Of a DNA stretch of 64,000 nt, positions 15,654 to 25,927 are shown one piece after another (positions within the stretch are counted from its first letter, which is position 1; every line of letters begins with the position of its first letter). Source of the DNA: an uncultured Mucispirillum sp. (GTDB lineage Bacteria; Chrysiogenota; Deferribacteres; Deferribacterales; Mucispirillaceae); contig CALUWI010000003.1 in NCBI GenBank assembly GCA_944324465.1, positions 121,379 to 185,378 of the forward strand, in the 5' to 3' direction. The translations under genes and the position numbers were made by a program. Below the pieces are notes generated by a model. The model worked only from the letters and a program-made list of their open reading frames with translations, did no database searches and was not told where the DNA came from.

Positions 15654-17091
15654 AGAATTAGTAGAAAAATTAAACCCAGGAAAAGTTAACTACTGTGGTA
15701 AAGAAAATATAGAAGTTAAAAATATTGCTCAAGATTCCAGAAATCCAAAAGGCACAGTATTTTTTGCATATAAAGGGGAAAGTTATGACTCTAATAAAGA
15801 TGCAGAAAATATATATAAAAACGGTCAGGCAGAATTTATTATCTGCGAAGAAGATTTAGGTGATAATATTGCTCATGCAGTTATAAAAAACGGCAGGCAG
15901 CTTTTACCAAAAGCAGTATCTGCATTTTATAATGAGCCAATGAAAAAATATCACTCTATGGCAGTAACTGGTACAAACGGTAAAACTACTTCCACATATA
16001 TTATGGAAAGCATTTTCCATGAAGCTGGTATGAAAACATGCAGAATAGGCACAACAGGTATAATGATAGATGATGAGTTTGTTGAAATTGATAATACTAC
16101 TCCATCACCAGAGCTTGTATATTCAAGCCTTGCCCGCGGACTTGAAAAAGGCTGCACAGCATTAACTATGGAAGTATCAAGCCATGCGCTTGCTCAAGGC
16201 CGTATAAATGGTGCTTTTTTTGAAACAGCAGTATTTACTAACTTAACAGGCGACCATTTAGATTTTCATAAAAATATGGAAAACTATTTTGAAGCAAAAG
16301 CAATGCTTTTTACTGATACATACAGCAAACATAGAGTAGTAAATATAAGCCATGAATATGGTAAAAAATTAGCTGGACTTGTAAAAGAAAATTTAATCAC
16401 TTTTAATGCTTTTGATAATGATGCAGATATTTTCCCAGTAAAATATACATCAACAGTACATGGAATAGATGCAGAAGTATCTGTATTTGGTAAAATTATA
16501 AATATTCATTCTATGCTTATAGGTGAATATAATTTAGAAAATATATTAGGTGTAATAGGTGCTGCTTATTCATTAGGAATAAGTTTAGAAAATATAGTAA
16601 AAGGTATAAAAAACCTTAAAAATGTGCCAGGCAGGCTTGAAAAATTCAGTAATAAAAATATTACTGCATTTGTAGATTATGCACATACTGATGATGCTCT
16701 TATTAATGCTATTTCATCATTAAGACAGGTAGCAAATGGCAGAATAATTACAGTATTTGGAGCAGGCGGCGATAGAGACGCAACAAAAAGACCTAGAATG
16801 GCTAAAGCATCTACTTCTCTTTCAGATATTACTATTATTACAAGCGATAACCCAAGAACAGAAGACCCGCAGAAAATAATAGATGATATTTTAAAAGGTG
16901 TAGAAGCAGGCAGCGAATATTATGTAGAAGCAGACAGAGAAAAAGCTATTGCAAAAGCTGTATCTATTGCAAAAGAACATGATATTATCTTTATAGCCGG
17001 CAAAGGCCATGAAGATTATCAGATTATCGGCAAAACTAAACATCATTTTGATGACAGGCTGGTAGTTCAAAAATATCTTGGAGCATTATAA
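15643..17091 (+). CDS. murE: UDP-MurNAc-tripeptide synthetase MurE (meso-diaminopimelate-adding)
   Basis: A 482-residue Mur ligase that adds the third amino acid to the UDP-MurNAc-dipeptide in the cytosol. The ATP loop is VTGTNGKTT (about 108-116). DNPR at 402-405 is the motif that recognises meso-diaminopimelate; lysine-adding enzymes carry a different sequence there. The cell wall is therefore predicted to be of the mDAP type. The N-terminal Mur ligase domain (QDSRNPKGTVFFAYKGE) and the C-terminal GAGGDRDATKRPRMA block complete the three-domain form. It abuts murF (end and start share one base). Confidence 0.95.
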   Translation: MKIKELVEKLNPGKVNYCGKENIEVKNIAQDSRNPKGTVFFAYKGESYDSNKDAENIYKNGQAEFIICEEDLGDNIAHAVIKNGRQLLPKAVSAFYNEPMKKYHSMAVTGTNGKTTSTYIMESIFHEAGMKTCRIGTTGIMIDDEFVEIDNTTPSPELVYSSLARGLEKGCTALTMEVSSHALAQGRINGAFFETAVFTNLTGDHLDFHKNMENYFEAKAMLFTDTYSKHRVVNISHEYGKKLAGLVKENLITFNAFDNDADIFPVKYTSTVHGIDAEVSVFGKIINIHSMLIGEYNLENILGVIGAAYSLGISLENIVKGIKNLKNVPGRLEKFSNKNITAFVDYAHTDDALINAISSLRQVANGRIITVFGAGGDRDATKRPRMAKASTSLSDITIITSDNPRTEDPQKIIDDILKGVEAGSEYYVEADREKAIAKAVSIAKEHDIIFIAGKGHEDYQIIGKTKHHFDDRLVVQKYLGAL

Positions 17092-18419
17092 TGAAAGTAT
17101 CAGATATTTTACAGAAACTTCCTGTTATAAAAAGTGATATTATAAAAGATGAAGAAGTAAATGGTGCTTTTCTTGATTCCAGACTTGTGCGTCCAGGCTC
17201 ATTATTTTTTGCCTGCCGCGGAGAAAATGCAGATGGCAACTTGTATGCTCAAAAATCATTAGATGCTGGTGCTGCTGCAGTTATTATGGATAATGAAAGC
17301 ATATATAATGATGTAAAAGGCAGTAAATTATTAGTAGAAGATACATTAGATTTTATGCAGAAATTAGGAAGAATAAGATTTGACGAACTGCATAATTCTG
17401 ATAAAAGAGTGATAGCTGTTACAGGCTCTTTTGGCAAAACTGGTATGAAAGAAATGCTTAAATACATATTCAGCCAGAAAGAAAGAGTGTATGCAACAGA
17501 CGGTAATAAAAACAATATGCTTGGTGTTATGCTTACAGGCTGCGGTATAGATGATAATGCAGGCACAGTTATAATTGAGCTTGGCTCAAATAATTTTGGT
17601 GAAATTAAAGAGTTAACTGAAATTGTCCGCCCAAATATTGCAGTAGTTACAAGTGTAGGACATGCTCACATAGGCAGATTTAAAACATTTGAAAGGCTTA
17701 TTTTTGAAAAAATGTCTATAAGCGACGGCTTAACAAAAGGCGGCGAATTTATTATCCCTACAAAACTGACACCATTTGTGCCAAAAGGTGATTTTAAATT
17801 CAGAACTTTTGGCGAAAGTGCATTTTCCGGCATAAGAATTACAGAGCATACTCACCATGGTGAATATATTACATTTAAAACAAACTTAACAAAAACTGAG
17901 TTTAGAATAAACCACCCATATATGCACATTGCAGAAAACTCTCTCTGTGCTATATATGCAGCTCTTTTATCAAATATTGATGAAGAAAAAATAGCCTGCG
18001 GTTTATTAGAATATAAATCAGCAAAAGGACATGGCAGTTTTGAAAATATCGGTGATATATTTTTAATAGATGACAGCTATAATGCAGGGTTTGAATCTTT
18101 TATAAAAAGTACAGAAAGTCTGCATTTAATGACTAAAACACCAAAATATGCAGTATATGGTGAAATGGGTGAAATAGAAGGGTATGAAGAAGAACTTTAT
18201 AATGAGATTTGCCAGCTTGCTTTTTCTTATCCAGATATTAACTTTTACCTTACAGGGCAAAGCTATGCAAAGGCAAAAGAATTAGAAAACAGAAAAATCT
18301 TTTTAACAAAAGATGATTGTATAAAAGCCGTAAAAGAAATAAAAAACGGTGTAGTTATAGTAAAGGCTTCAAGAGCTAGAAAATTTGAAGATATAGTGAA
18401 AGTAATAAAAGAGAAGTAG
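17091..18419 (+). CDS. murF: UDP-MurNAc-tripeptide D-Ala-D-Ala ligase MurF
   Basis: A 442-residue Mur ligase that attaches D-Ala-D-Ala to complete the pentapeptide precursor. The N-terminal domain has DSRLVRPGSLFFACRGENADG. The ATP loop is TGSFGKTGMKE (about 111-121), where the usual KTT reads KTG. ELGSNNFGEI and DDSYNAGFESF (usually DDSYNANP) are family motifs in slightly diverged form. The diverged loop residues are worth noting, but all domains are present and the position between murE and mraY is canonical. Confidence 0.93.
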   Translation: MKVSDILQKLPVIKSDIIKDEEVNGAFLDSRLVRPGSLFFACRGENADGNLYAQKSLDAGAAAVIMDNESIYNDVKGSKLLVEDTLDFMQKLGRIRFDELHNSDKRVIAVTGSFGKTGMKEMLKYIFSQKERVYATDGNKNNMLGVMLTGCGIDDNAGTVIIELGSNNFGEIKELTEIVRPNIAVVTSVGHAHIGRFKTFERLIFEKMSISDGLTKGGEFIIPTKLTPFVPKGDFKFRTFGESAFSGIRITEHTHHGEYITFKTNLTKTEFRINHPYMHIAENSLCAIYAALLSNIDEEKIACGLLEYKSAKGHGSFENIGDIFLIDDSYNAGFESFIKSTESLHLMTKTPKYAVYGEMGEIEGYEEELYNEICQLAFSYPDINFYLTGQSYAKAKELENRKIFLTKDDCIKAVKEIKNGVVIVKASRARKFEDIVKVIKEK

Positions 18420-18430
18420 GAGCACAGAAT

Positions 18431-19516
18431 ATGCTTTATAATTTATTATACCCGCTTTCATCACAGTTTACATTTTTGAATGTATTTCAATATATTACAT
18501 TCAGAACTATGTTTGCAACATTAACAGCCTTAATTATTACAATGCTTATTGGCGACATTGTAACAGATATGCTTAAAAGGTGGAAGCTGGCACAAATAAC
18601 AAAAGGTTATGAGCCAAAACGCCATAAAGCAAAAGAAGGCACACCAACTATGGGCGGTATAATGATTATTGGTACAACTGTTCTTTCTACATTATTATGG
18701 GCAGATATTAATAACCATTATATAATACTGCTTTTAATACTGTTTTTAGGTTTTGGAGCGGTAGGGTTTGCAGATGATTATGTTAAAACTATTAAACGAA
18801 ACCCAGAAGGTCTGCATGGCAAAACAAAACTTGTATATGAAATTATTATATCTACAATTGTAGTTTATTTATTAATAATGCTTGATAATTCTGGTAAAGT
18901 AACAAGCATAACTTTACCATTTTTTAAGAATTTTATAATAGATATTAAATGGTTTTACCTGCCATTTGCAGTGTTTGTAATTGTTGCCTGCAGTAATGCT
19001 GTAAACTTAACTGACGGTTTAGACGGACTTGTTACAGTACCTGCAATTACTGCTTTTGCAGTTTACGGCTTATTTGCCTACATTATGAGTAACTATACAT
19101 TTACAAGCTATTTATATCTGCCACACCTTCCACAGACTGGTGAGCTTGCCATATTCTGCGGTGCAATGTTTGGAGCAGGTCTTGGCTTTTTATGGTTTAA
19201 TACATTCCCAGCAACTATATTTATGGGGGATGTTGGCTCTCTTTCAATAGGCGGCTCATTAGGCTTAATTGCATGTATGGTAAAACAAGAAATACTGCTT
19301 GTTATTGTTGGCGGTTTATTTGTAGTAGAAGCATTATCTGTAATATTACAGGTAGGTTATTTTAAGATTACACATGGTAAAAGACTTTTTAGAATGGCAC
19401 CACTTCACCACCATTTTGAATTAAAAGGCTGGAGTGAGCCAAAAATTATTATAAGGTTTTGGATAATTACATTTATACTTGCAATACTTGCAATCAGTAC
19501 ACTTAAATTAAGGTAG
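18431..19516 (+). CDS. mraY: Phospho-N-acetylmuramoyl-pentapeptide transferase MraY
   Basis: A 361-residue integral membrane enzyme with about ten helices that makes lipid I from UDP-MurNAc-pentapeptide and undecaprenyl phosphate. Catalytic motifs are clear: GFADDYVK with the Asp pair (about 116-118), the second-site CSNAVNLTDGLDGL, MGDVGSLSIGG, and the HHHFELKGW loop near the C-terminus. KEGTPTMGG (about 72-80) is also conserved. A GTAGGAGC site precedes the ATG, 11 bases after murF. Confidence 0.96.
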   Translation: MLYNLLYPLSSQFTFLNVFQYITFRTMFATLTALIITMLIGDIVTDMLKRWKLAQITKGYEPKRHKAKEGTPTMGGIMIIGTTVLSTLLWADINNHYIILLLILFLGFGAVGFADDYVKTIKRNPEGLHGKTKLVYEIIISTIVVYLLIMLDNSGKVTSITLPFFKNFIIDIKWFYLPFAVFVIVACSNAVNLTDGLDGLVTVPAITAFAVYGLFAYIMSNYTFTSYLYLPHLPQTGELAIFCGAMFGAGLGFLWFNTFPATIFMGDVGSLSIGGSLGLIACMVKQEILLVIVGGLFVVEALSVILQVGYFKITHGKRLFRMAPLHHHFELKGWSEPKIIIRFWIITFILAILAISTLKLR

Positions 19517-19524
19517 GTAAAAGT

Positions 19525-20784
19525 ATGAAAGCTGCAATTATAGGATACGGCAAAAGCGGTGCCGCAGCAGAAAAATTATTAAGATTAAAAGGTTTTGAAA
19601 ATATTGATATTTTTGATGATAAAGCAGAGCAGTATGCAAATATTGCAGAATATAAAAATGAATATGACTTAACATGCGTAAGTCCTGGTATTGATTTAAA
19701 TAAATATACAAATATCAGCGGCAATATTACAAGTGAAATAGAGCTTGCCTATGAAAAAATGAATAAAAATGCAAAAATTATTGCAATTACAGGTACAAAT
19801 GGCAAGTCAACTACTACTCACTTAACTGCTCAGATAATTAATAATGCAGGAAAAAAAGCTGTTGCCTGTGGTAATATTGGCTATCCTTATGGAATGGCAG
19901 TTTTAGAGCAGGATGCTGATGTATATGTTATTGAGTTATCAAGCTTTCAAATAGAGCTTTTGAAAAACTTTAATGCAGTTTCAGGCTGTATTATAAATGT
20001 TACTCAGGACCATTTAGACAGATATGGCACAATGGAAAAATATTATGCAGCAAAACTTCTGCTTTTAAATTTCATAGATGAAGATGGTTTATTTGTAACA
20101 AATACTGATGAAATAATAAAAGCTGAAGTGGTAAAACATAATACAGCAGCTAAATATATTGATGATGATTTAGCAGTTTATCCAAAATATAATGGGAAAA
20201 TATTAGATTTTGGCAAATTTAGTGCAGATACTTCTAAATTTAAGCTGTTTGGAAAACATAACCTTATTAACTTATCTTTTGCCTTAACTATGGCAGATAA
20301 AGTATGTGATTTTAAAGGCGATGTTTCTTCTTTATTAGAAAACTTAACAAGTATGCCCCATAGAACTGAACTTGCTGCAGAAATTAATGGCGTAAAATGG
20401 ATAAATGACTCAAAAGCAACAAATGTAGATTCTGTATATACTGCACTGCAAAGTATAGAAAAGCCATCTATTTTATTAATAGGCGGCAGAGATAAAAAAA
20501 GCGACTACAAACCGCTTGTAGATTTAATAAATAAAAATATTAGCAAAGTATGTTATTTTGGTGAGGCAGCTGATTTAATTAAAAATCAGATTTCATCACT
20601 TTTAAAAGATGTAGAAGAAGAAAGTTATGACAGTTTAAAAAACTGTGTAAAAGCACTTGCAAAGGATACAGCATCTGGTACAACAGTGTTACTTTCCCCA
20701 GCCTGCACAAGTTTTGATGAGTTTAAAAGCTATGAAGACAGGGGTGTAAAATTTAAAGAATATGTGCTTGAATATACTAAATAA
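19525..20784 (+). CDS. murD: UDP-MurNAc-L-Ala D-glutamate ligase MurD
   Basis: A 419-residue Mur ligase that adds D-Glu as the second residue of the stem peptide. IGYGKSGAAAEKLL forms the N-terminal nucleotide-like fold, TGTNGKSTTTHL (about 89-100) the ATP loop, and NVTQDHLDRYGTMEKY and INDSKATNVDS are standard MurD motifs. LIGGRDKKSDY near 317 belongs to the C-terminal domain. It follows mraY by eight bases behind a GGTAGGTAAA site and precedes ftsW by 12. Confidence 0.95.
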   Translation: MKAAIIGYGKSGAAAEKLLRLKGFENIDIFDDKAEQYANIAEYKNEYDLTCVSPGIDLNKYTNISGNITSEIELAYEKMNKNAKIIAITGTNGKSTTTHLTAQIINNAGKKAVACGNIGYPYGMAVLEQDADVYVIELSSFQIELLKNFNAVSGCIINVTQDHLDRYGTMEKYYAAKLLLLNFIDEDGLFVTNTDEIIKAEVVKHNTAAKYIDDDLAVYPKYNGKILDFGKFSADTSKFKLFGKHNLINLSFALTMADKVCDFKGDVSSLLENLTSMPHRTELAAEINGVKWINDSKATNVDSVYTALQSIEKPSILLIGGRDKKSDYKPLVDLINKNISKVCYFGEAADLIKNQISSLLKDVEEESYDSLKNCVKALAKDTASGTTVLLSPACTSFDEFKSYEDRGVKFKEYVLEYTK

Positions 20785-20796
20785 TGGGGTAAGTAT

Positions 20797-21888
20797 ATGA
20801 TAAATATTAAAGATATTCGGTTTCAGATACTTGCTACATGTGCACTGCTTATTATGATAGGGCTTATTTTTATATATAATACAAGTGCACCGCAGGCAAT
20901 AAGACTTGAAAAACATGAGCTTTATTTTTTTATAAAGCAGTTTATACATGTGATTATAGGCTTTATAGCTTTAATGATAGCATATAAAATACCTTTAGAG
21001 TTTTACAGAAGATTTGTAATGCCAATATTTTTTATTACACTGCTTCTTTTAATTGTGGTATTTTTTATGCCGGGGGCAAATGGTGCAAAAAGGTGGATAT
21101 ATCTTCCTTTTCTAACATTTCAGCCTTCAGAGATTGCAAAATTTACTGTAGTGCTTTATTTAGCTCACTATTTAGATAAGAAAAATGATAAAATGTGGGA
21201 CTTTATGACTGGATTTCTTCCAGCTACACTGCTTGTTGGTATTTTAGCAGCATTAATTATTGTAGAGCCTGATTTTGGTACTACCACATTAATAGTTATT
21301 GTTGCTTTTACAATGTTTATAGTAGGCGGAGCAAGACTTACTCATATTTTTGGTATAGTAGGTATAGTTCTTCCAGTATTAGTGGCAGCACTGCTAGCAG
21401 GAGAATACAGGAAAGCAAGGCTTTTAAACTTTTTAGACCCATGGCAGGACCAGTATGGTGTAGGCTATCAGTTAATTCAGAGCCTTGCATCAGTTGGCAG
21501 CGGTGGTTTATTTGGCAGAGGAATAGGTAACTCTACACAAAAACTTTTCTTTCTGCCGGAAGCTCATACTGACTTTATTTATGCAATTATTGCAGAAGAA
21601 ACAGGACTTATTGGAGCAAGCATAGTTTTTCTTATAATAGTATTTTTATTTAGGAAAAACTTACAGGCTGCTTTTATACATGAAGATAAATTTAAAAGAC
21701 TGCTTGTATTTGGTCTTTCATTCTTAATATTTGTACAGAGCTTTGTACATGTATTTGTTGTAATCGGTCTGCTTCCTACAAAAGGCTTAACACTTCCTTT
21801 TGTATCATACGGCGGCTCGGCTATTGTTGTTACAATGTTTTTTATAGGTGTAATTTTACGCTCAATAGATGAGGCAGAAGAAAAATGA
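20797..21888 (+). CDS. ftsW: Septal peptidoglycan polymerase FtsW (SEDS)
   Basis: A 363-residue SEDS-family membrane protein with about ten helices that polymerises lipid II into glycan strands together with FtsI. Family motifs include PGANGAKRWIYLPFLTFQPSE (positions 90-110), VEPDFGTTTLI with the conserved acidic residue, and PFVSYGGSAIV near the C-terminus. It sits between murD and murG, as in canonical dcw clusters; its stop overlaps the murG start by four bases. Confidence 0.95.
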   Translation: MINIKDIRFQILATCALLIMIGLIFIYNTSAPQAIRLEKHELYFFIKQFIHVIIGFIALMIAYKIPLEFYRRFVMPIFFITLLLLIVVFFMPGANGAKRWIYLPFLTFQPSEIAKFTVVLYLAHYLDKKNDKMWDFMTGFLPATLLVGILAALIIVEPDFGTTTLIVIVAFTMFIVGGARLTHIFGIVGIVLPVLVAALLAGEYRKARLLNFLDPWQDQYGVGYQLIQSLASVGSGGLFGRGIGNSTQKLFFLPEAHTDFIYAIIAEETGLIGASIVFLIIVFLFRKNLQAAFIHEDKFKRLLVFGLSFLIFVQSFVHVFVVIGLLPTKGLTLPFVSYGGSAIVVTMFFIGVILRSIDEAEEK

Positions 21889-22925
21889 AAGTAATATTTG
21901 CTGGCGGCGGCACTGGCGGGCATTTATATCCTGCTGTTGCTATTAGTGAACAGTTAAAAAAGCATAATATAAATTACTACTTTATGGTATCAGACAGAGG
22001 GATAGAAAGAAATATTCTTCGTCCTTTAAACTGTCAGTTTGAAGAACAAAAAGTTTCTGCTTATATGAATCAGTCTGTAACTGGTAAAATAAAAGCAGTA
22101 TTTAATATGATAAAAGCTACAGGCAGAGCATTAAAAGTAGTGCAGAAAGGTGATAAAGTAGTACTTACAGGCGGATTTGCTGCAGCACCTTCTGCAATAG
22201 CAGCGATTTTAAAAGGATGTGATTTATATCTGCATGAGCAGAACAGTGTAATGGGGCTTGTTAATAGGATATTTGCAAGGTTCAGTAAAAAAGTATTTTT
22301 ATCATTTGAAAATACTAAAAATGCAAAAGGTAACTTAATTGTTACAGGCAACCCTGTAAGAGAAATTTTTTATAATACTGCACCTAAAAAAGATTATACT
22401 GGCAGACTGCTTATTTTAGGCGGCTCTCAAGGCAGCAGAAAAATTAATAAGTTAATTTCATCATCCATTGATGAAATAATGGCTGCAGGCTTTAATGTAA
22501 CACATCAGTGCGGTGCAAAGCTATATGATGAAACAAAAGATATGTATGGAAGTAAGCTTGAAGAATATAAAGAAAGGCTTATTTTAAAGCCTTATATAGA
22601 AAATGCAGTTGAAGAAATGAGCAAAGCTGATATAATAGTTTCCCGCTCTGGAGCTGGTGCTGTATTTGAAATAAAAGCATTAAAATGCCCAGCAATATAT
22701 ATACCTTTTGCTGGAGCCAGTGAAAATCATCAGTATTATAATGCATTAGAAGAAAAAAATAAAGGCTGCTGCATAATACTTGAAGAAGATAAGGCAGATA
22801 CTGCATCACTTAAAGATGCTTTAAAGGAGATAAAAGATAATATTGCAGTTTTCAGGGCAAATTTAGAAAAAAGCCCGGTACAGAAAAGCAGCGAAATTAT
22901 ATTTAAAGAATTAGATATTATATAG
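21885..22925 (+). CDS. murG: UDP-GlcNAc:lipid I transferase MurG
   Basis: A 346-residue GT28 enzyme that adds GlcNAc to lipid I at the inner face of the cytoplasmic membrane, giving lipid II. GGGTGGHLYPAVAI (about 6-19) is the first glycine loop; LTGGFAAAPSAIAAI and LGGSQGSRKINKLI are the second and third; SRSGAGAVFEIKAL (about 250) and PFAGASENHQYYNA form the donor site. The ATG overlaps the ftsW stop (ATGA). Length is normal for the family. Confidence 0.96.
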   Translation: MKVIFAGGGTGGHLYPAVAISEQLKKHNINYYFMVSDRGIERNILRPLNCQFEEQKVSAYMNQSVTGKIKAVFNMIKATGRALKVVQKGDKVVLTGGFAAAPSAIAAILKGCDLYLHEQNSVMGLVNRIFARFSKKVFLSFENTKNAKGNLIVTGNPVREIFYNTAPKKDYTGRLLILGGSQGSRKINKLISSSIDEIMAAGFNVTHQCGAKLYDETKDMYGSKLEEYKERLILKPYIENAVEEMSKADIIVSRSGAGAVFEIKALKCPAIYIPFAGASENHQYYNALEEKNKGCCIILEEDKADTASLKDALKEIKDNIAVFRANLEKSPVQKSSEIIFKELDII

Positions 22926-22938
22926 ATGGAGTGTAGAA

Positions 22939-24333
22939 TTGAATAGTGTATTTGGCAGATTTTCCCATATACATTTTGTAGGTATAGGTGGTATCGGTAT
23001 GAGTGGTATTGCTGAAGTACTGCATAATATGGGGTTTACAGTAAGTGGTTCAGATATAAGCGAAAATGCTAATGTTAAAATGCTTAGAGATATGGGTATT
23101 AAAATAAGCATTGGTCATGATGAAGCAAATGTTGAGGGTGCAGATGTTATTGTATATACAAGTGCAGCCCGTGATGATAACCCAGAGCTTGTAAGAGCAA
23201 GACAGGAAAGAAAACCAGTTATTAAGCGTGGGGAAATGCTTTCTGAACTTATGAGATTAAAGTTTGCAGTAGCAGTAGCAGGTTCTCATGGTAAAACTAC
23301 AACTACTTCTATGGTGGCAGAGATTGTAAAAGCTGCTAAATTAGACCCAACTATATTAATAGGCGGTAGATTAAACAGCACTAACAATAATGCAAGCTAT
23401 GGCAAAAGTAATATAATGATTGCAGAAGCAGATGAAAGCGACAGGTCATTTTTAATGCTTTATCCATCTATTGCTATTATTACAAATATAGACCATGAAC
23501 ACATGGAAAGTTATAAAGATTTTGATGATGTAAAGATGAGCTTTACAGAGTTTGCAAATATGGTGCCATTTTATGGTACAAGTGTGCTTTGTATTGATAA
23601 TAATAATGTGGCAGATATTATTCCAAACATTACAAAAAGATTTATTACTTACGGTACAAAAGCTCAGGCTGATATTAGAGCAGTAAATATTAAAAAAGAC
23701 GGCTTTGGTGTATCTTATGATGTTAAAAAAGGCGAAGATATTTTAGGCCATATAGAAATAAATCTGCCTGGCGACCATATTGTATTAAACTCTCTTGCAG
23801 CATTAACTGCAAGTATGGAAATGGGTATAGAGTTTAATGTTATTGCAGAAACTCTTAAAAACTTTTCTGGTGTGCAGAGAAGAATGTCTATAAGATATAA
23901 AAGCGATAAATATATTGTTATAGATGATTACGGCCACCACCCAACAGAGATTGCAACTACATTAAAAGCTGTTAGAGAAGCAAGCCCTGAAAGCAGTATT
24001 GTGGTAATATTTCAGCCACATAGATATACTAGAACAAGGGATTTAATGAGCGATTTTGCAAAATGTTTTATGGATGCAGATAAACTTTATATTACAGATA
24101 TATATGCAGCAAGTGAAAAACCAATTGAAGGCATTGTGGCAGAAAAATTAATTGCAGAAGTAAAAAATCATGGATTTAAAGATGTTTCTTATCTTCCAAA
24201 TTTAAATGATTTTTTACCTAGCCTTGATGAAGAAAGTAATGATAAACATACAATTATTATGACTTTTGGGGCAGGCAGTATTACTAATTTTTCTTATTCA
24301 GTAGCTGATTATTTAAAAGAAAGGGGTAAATAA
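22939..24333 (+). CDS. murC: UDP-N-acetylmuramate L-alanine ligase MurC
   Basis: A 464-residue Mur ligase that adds L-Ala as the first residue of the stem peptide. HFVGIGGIGMSGIAEVL (about 12-28) binds UDP-MurNAc, GSHGKTTTT (115-123) is the ATP loop, and EADESDRSFL and DDYGHHPTEI are diagnostic. The start is TTG at 22939 behind GGAGTG. In many bacteria murB follows here; in this genome the ddl gene comes directly next (its start overlaps this stop by one base), so MurB must be encoded elsewhere. Confidence 0.95.
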   Translation: MNSVFGRFSHIHFVGIGGIGMSGIAEVLHNMGFTVSGSDISENANVKMLRDMGIKISIGHDEANVEGADVIVYTSAARDDNPELVRARQERKPVIKRGEMLSELMRLKFAVAVAGSHGKTTTTSMVAEIVKAAKLDPTILIGGRLNSTNNNASYGKSNIMIAEADESDRSFLMLYPSIAIITNIDHEHMESYKDFDDVKMSFTEFANMVPFYGTSVLCIDNNNVADIIPNITKRFITYGTKAQADIRAVNIKKDGFGVSYDVKKGEDILGHIEINLPGDHIVLNSLAALTASMEMGIEFNVIAETLKNFSGVQRRMSIRYKSDKYIVIDDYGHHPTEIATTLKAVREASPESSIVVIFQPHRYTRTRDLMSDFAKCFMDADKLYITDIYAASEKPIEGIVAEKLIAEVKNHGFKDVSYLPNLNDFLPSLDEESNDKHTIIMTFGAGSITNFSYSVADYLKERGK

Positions 24334-25232
24334 TGGATAAAAACAGTAAAATATGTGTTATTTACGGTGGAATGAGTGCAGAAAGGGAAGTATCTCTTAA
24401 AAGCGGCAAAAATATGGCTGATGCTCTTTTAAAAAATTTTCCTAATGTAACATTAATAGATGCTGATTTTTCTTTAGCTGGAAAATTAGCAGAATTAAAA
24501 CCAGATTTATGTGTGATTGCACTGCATGGCACATACGGCGAAGACGGTTGTATTCAAGGTATGCTTGAAATGATGGGGATACCTTATACTGGTGCTGGTG
24601 TTGCAGCAAGTGCTGTTGCTTTTGATAAACTTTTAGCAAAACATACTTTTATAGATTACTCTCTTCCAACACCAAAATATGCAATCTTAAAAGAAGATGA
24701 CACAGAGCCGCCATTTATGCCATGTGTTGTAAAACCAGCAAGGCAGGGCTCAAGTATTGGTGTTACAATAGTTAAAGATAAAAAAGACTATGCTGCAGCA
24801 GTAAAAGAAGCATTTAAATATGACAGCAAAGTATTATGTGAAGAATTTATAGATGGTAAAGAGCTTACTATTCCTGTTATGGAAGGAGAAGCATTTCCAC
24901 CAATATGGATACGACCTAAAAAAGGCTTTTACAACTATGAAAATAAATATACTGCAGGTATGACAGAATATCTGCTGGATACTGGATTAAGTGCATCAAG
25001 ACTTAAGAGCTTAAAAAAACTTGCAGTAAAAGCATATAATGCATGCGGCTGCAGGTCTATGGCAAGAATAGATTTTATTGCAACAGACAGGAAATTTTAT
25101 GTAATAGAAGTAAATACTGTGCCTGGTATGACTGCCACATCACTTGTGCCAAAATCTGCCAGCAAATTAGGTATTTCTTTTGAGGATATTGTAAAAAGAA
25201 TTGCAGAAAGTGCATCACTTGATAATAAATAA
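24333..25232 (+). CDS. ddl: D-alanine-D-alanine ligase
   Basis: A 299-residue ATP-grasp enzyme that makes the D-Ala-D-Ala dipeptide used by MurF. YGGMSAEREVSLKSG is the N-terminal signature, ALHGTYGEDGCIQGMLE the second, VKPARQGSSIGVT the ATP-binding loop, and EVNTVPGMTATSLVP the C-terminal Mg/ATP site. The Tyr in the YGGMSAE/IGVT-type arrangement is consistent with a dipeptide-forming rather than a D-Ala-D-Lac enzyme, but specificity is not proven by sequence. It overlaps murC by one base and precedes ftsQ by 17. Confidence 0.95.
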   Translation: MDKNSKICVIYGGMSAEREVSLKSGKNMADALLKNFPNVTLIDADFSLAGKLAELKPDLCVIALHGTYGEDGCIQGMLEMMGIPYTGAGVAASAVAFDKLLAKHTFIDYSLPTPKYAILKEDDTEPPFMPCVVKPARQGSSIGVTIVKDKKDYAAAVKEAFKYDSKVLCEEFIDGKELTIPVMEGEAFPPIWIRPKKGFYNYENKYTAGMTEYLLDTGLSASRLKSLKKLAVKAYNACGCRSMARIDFIATDRKFYVIEVNTVPGMTATSLVPKSASKLGISFEDIVKRIAESASLDNK

Positions 25233-25249
25233 GGGAAGGGGATAAGATA

Positions 25250-25927
25250 ATGAAAGGCGGCATTATCAAACTTGTGTTATTATCAGGGCTTGTATTTGGT
25301 GTAGGCTTTGGTGCTGCAACAATAGTTAATAAAATAAAGCAGACTAATGTGTTTGTCATTAAAAGTGTAGAAGTGCAGGGTGTGATAAATGCAGACAGAC
25401 AGGCTATTAAAAAAATAGGTGCTCAGTTTATAGGGCTTAACCTTTTTGACAGCAGGCTGAAAGAAACTATTGTTTCAGATGACCCATGGGTACAGCGAAT
25501 AATAGCAAGTAAAGTATTACCTGATAAAGTTAATTTAATTGTTTATGAGGAAAAAGCATTATTTCCTTTTAAAAACAGGCAGAACAAATGTTTTGTATTT
25601 ACTGGCAGCGGCAAAGAAATGGCTGCAGACTGTAACAATGTAAATATAAAAACAGAAAATAAAATTCATTTTGATAATGCTATGAAGTTTGCTGTTATTT
25701 TAGAGCAGATGCCATTCCTTCGTGATAAACAGATAACTTTAAAAGATTACAGTTTTGAAGTTGTAATGGATGATGAAGTGCTTCACTGCCCTTATGATTA
25801 TGAGCTTTTAAAAAATAATTATGCATTATATGAAAACACAATTAAAGAAAGATATAAAAGCATTGAATATGCTGATTTAACTGTAAATAATAGAATATAT
25901 GTAAAGGGGGTGCTCCATGCCTCATAA
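25250..25927 (+). CDS. ftsQ: FtsQ/DivIB-like cell division protein
   Basis: A 225-residue bitopic membrane protein with a short cytoplasmic N-terminus, one membrane helix (about 6-24) and a periplasmic POTRA domain beginning VFVIKSVEVQGVINADR and containing NLFDSRLKETIVSDDPWVQR and KVLPDKVNLIVYEEKALF. This is the FtsQ/DivIB pattern, which links early and late divisome proteins through FtsL. The C-terminal beta domain is short. It has a GGGAAGGGG site and overlaps ftsA by 11 bases. Confidence 0.88.
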   Translation: MKGGIIKLVLLSGLVFGVGFGAATIVNKIKQTNVFVIKSVEVQGVINADRQAIKKIGAQFIGLNLFDSRLKETIVSDDPWVQRIIASKVLPDKVNLIVYEEKALFPFKNRQNKCFVFTGSGKEMAADCNNVNIKTENKIHFDNAMKFAVILEQMPFLRDKQITLKDYSFEVVMDDEVLHCPYDYELLKNNYALYENTIKERYKSIEYADLTVNNRIYVKGVLHAS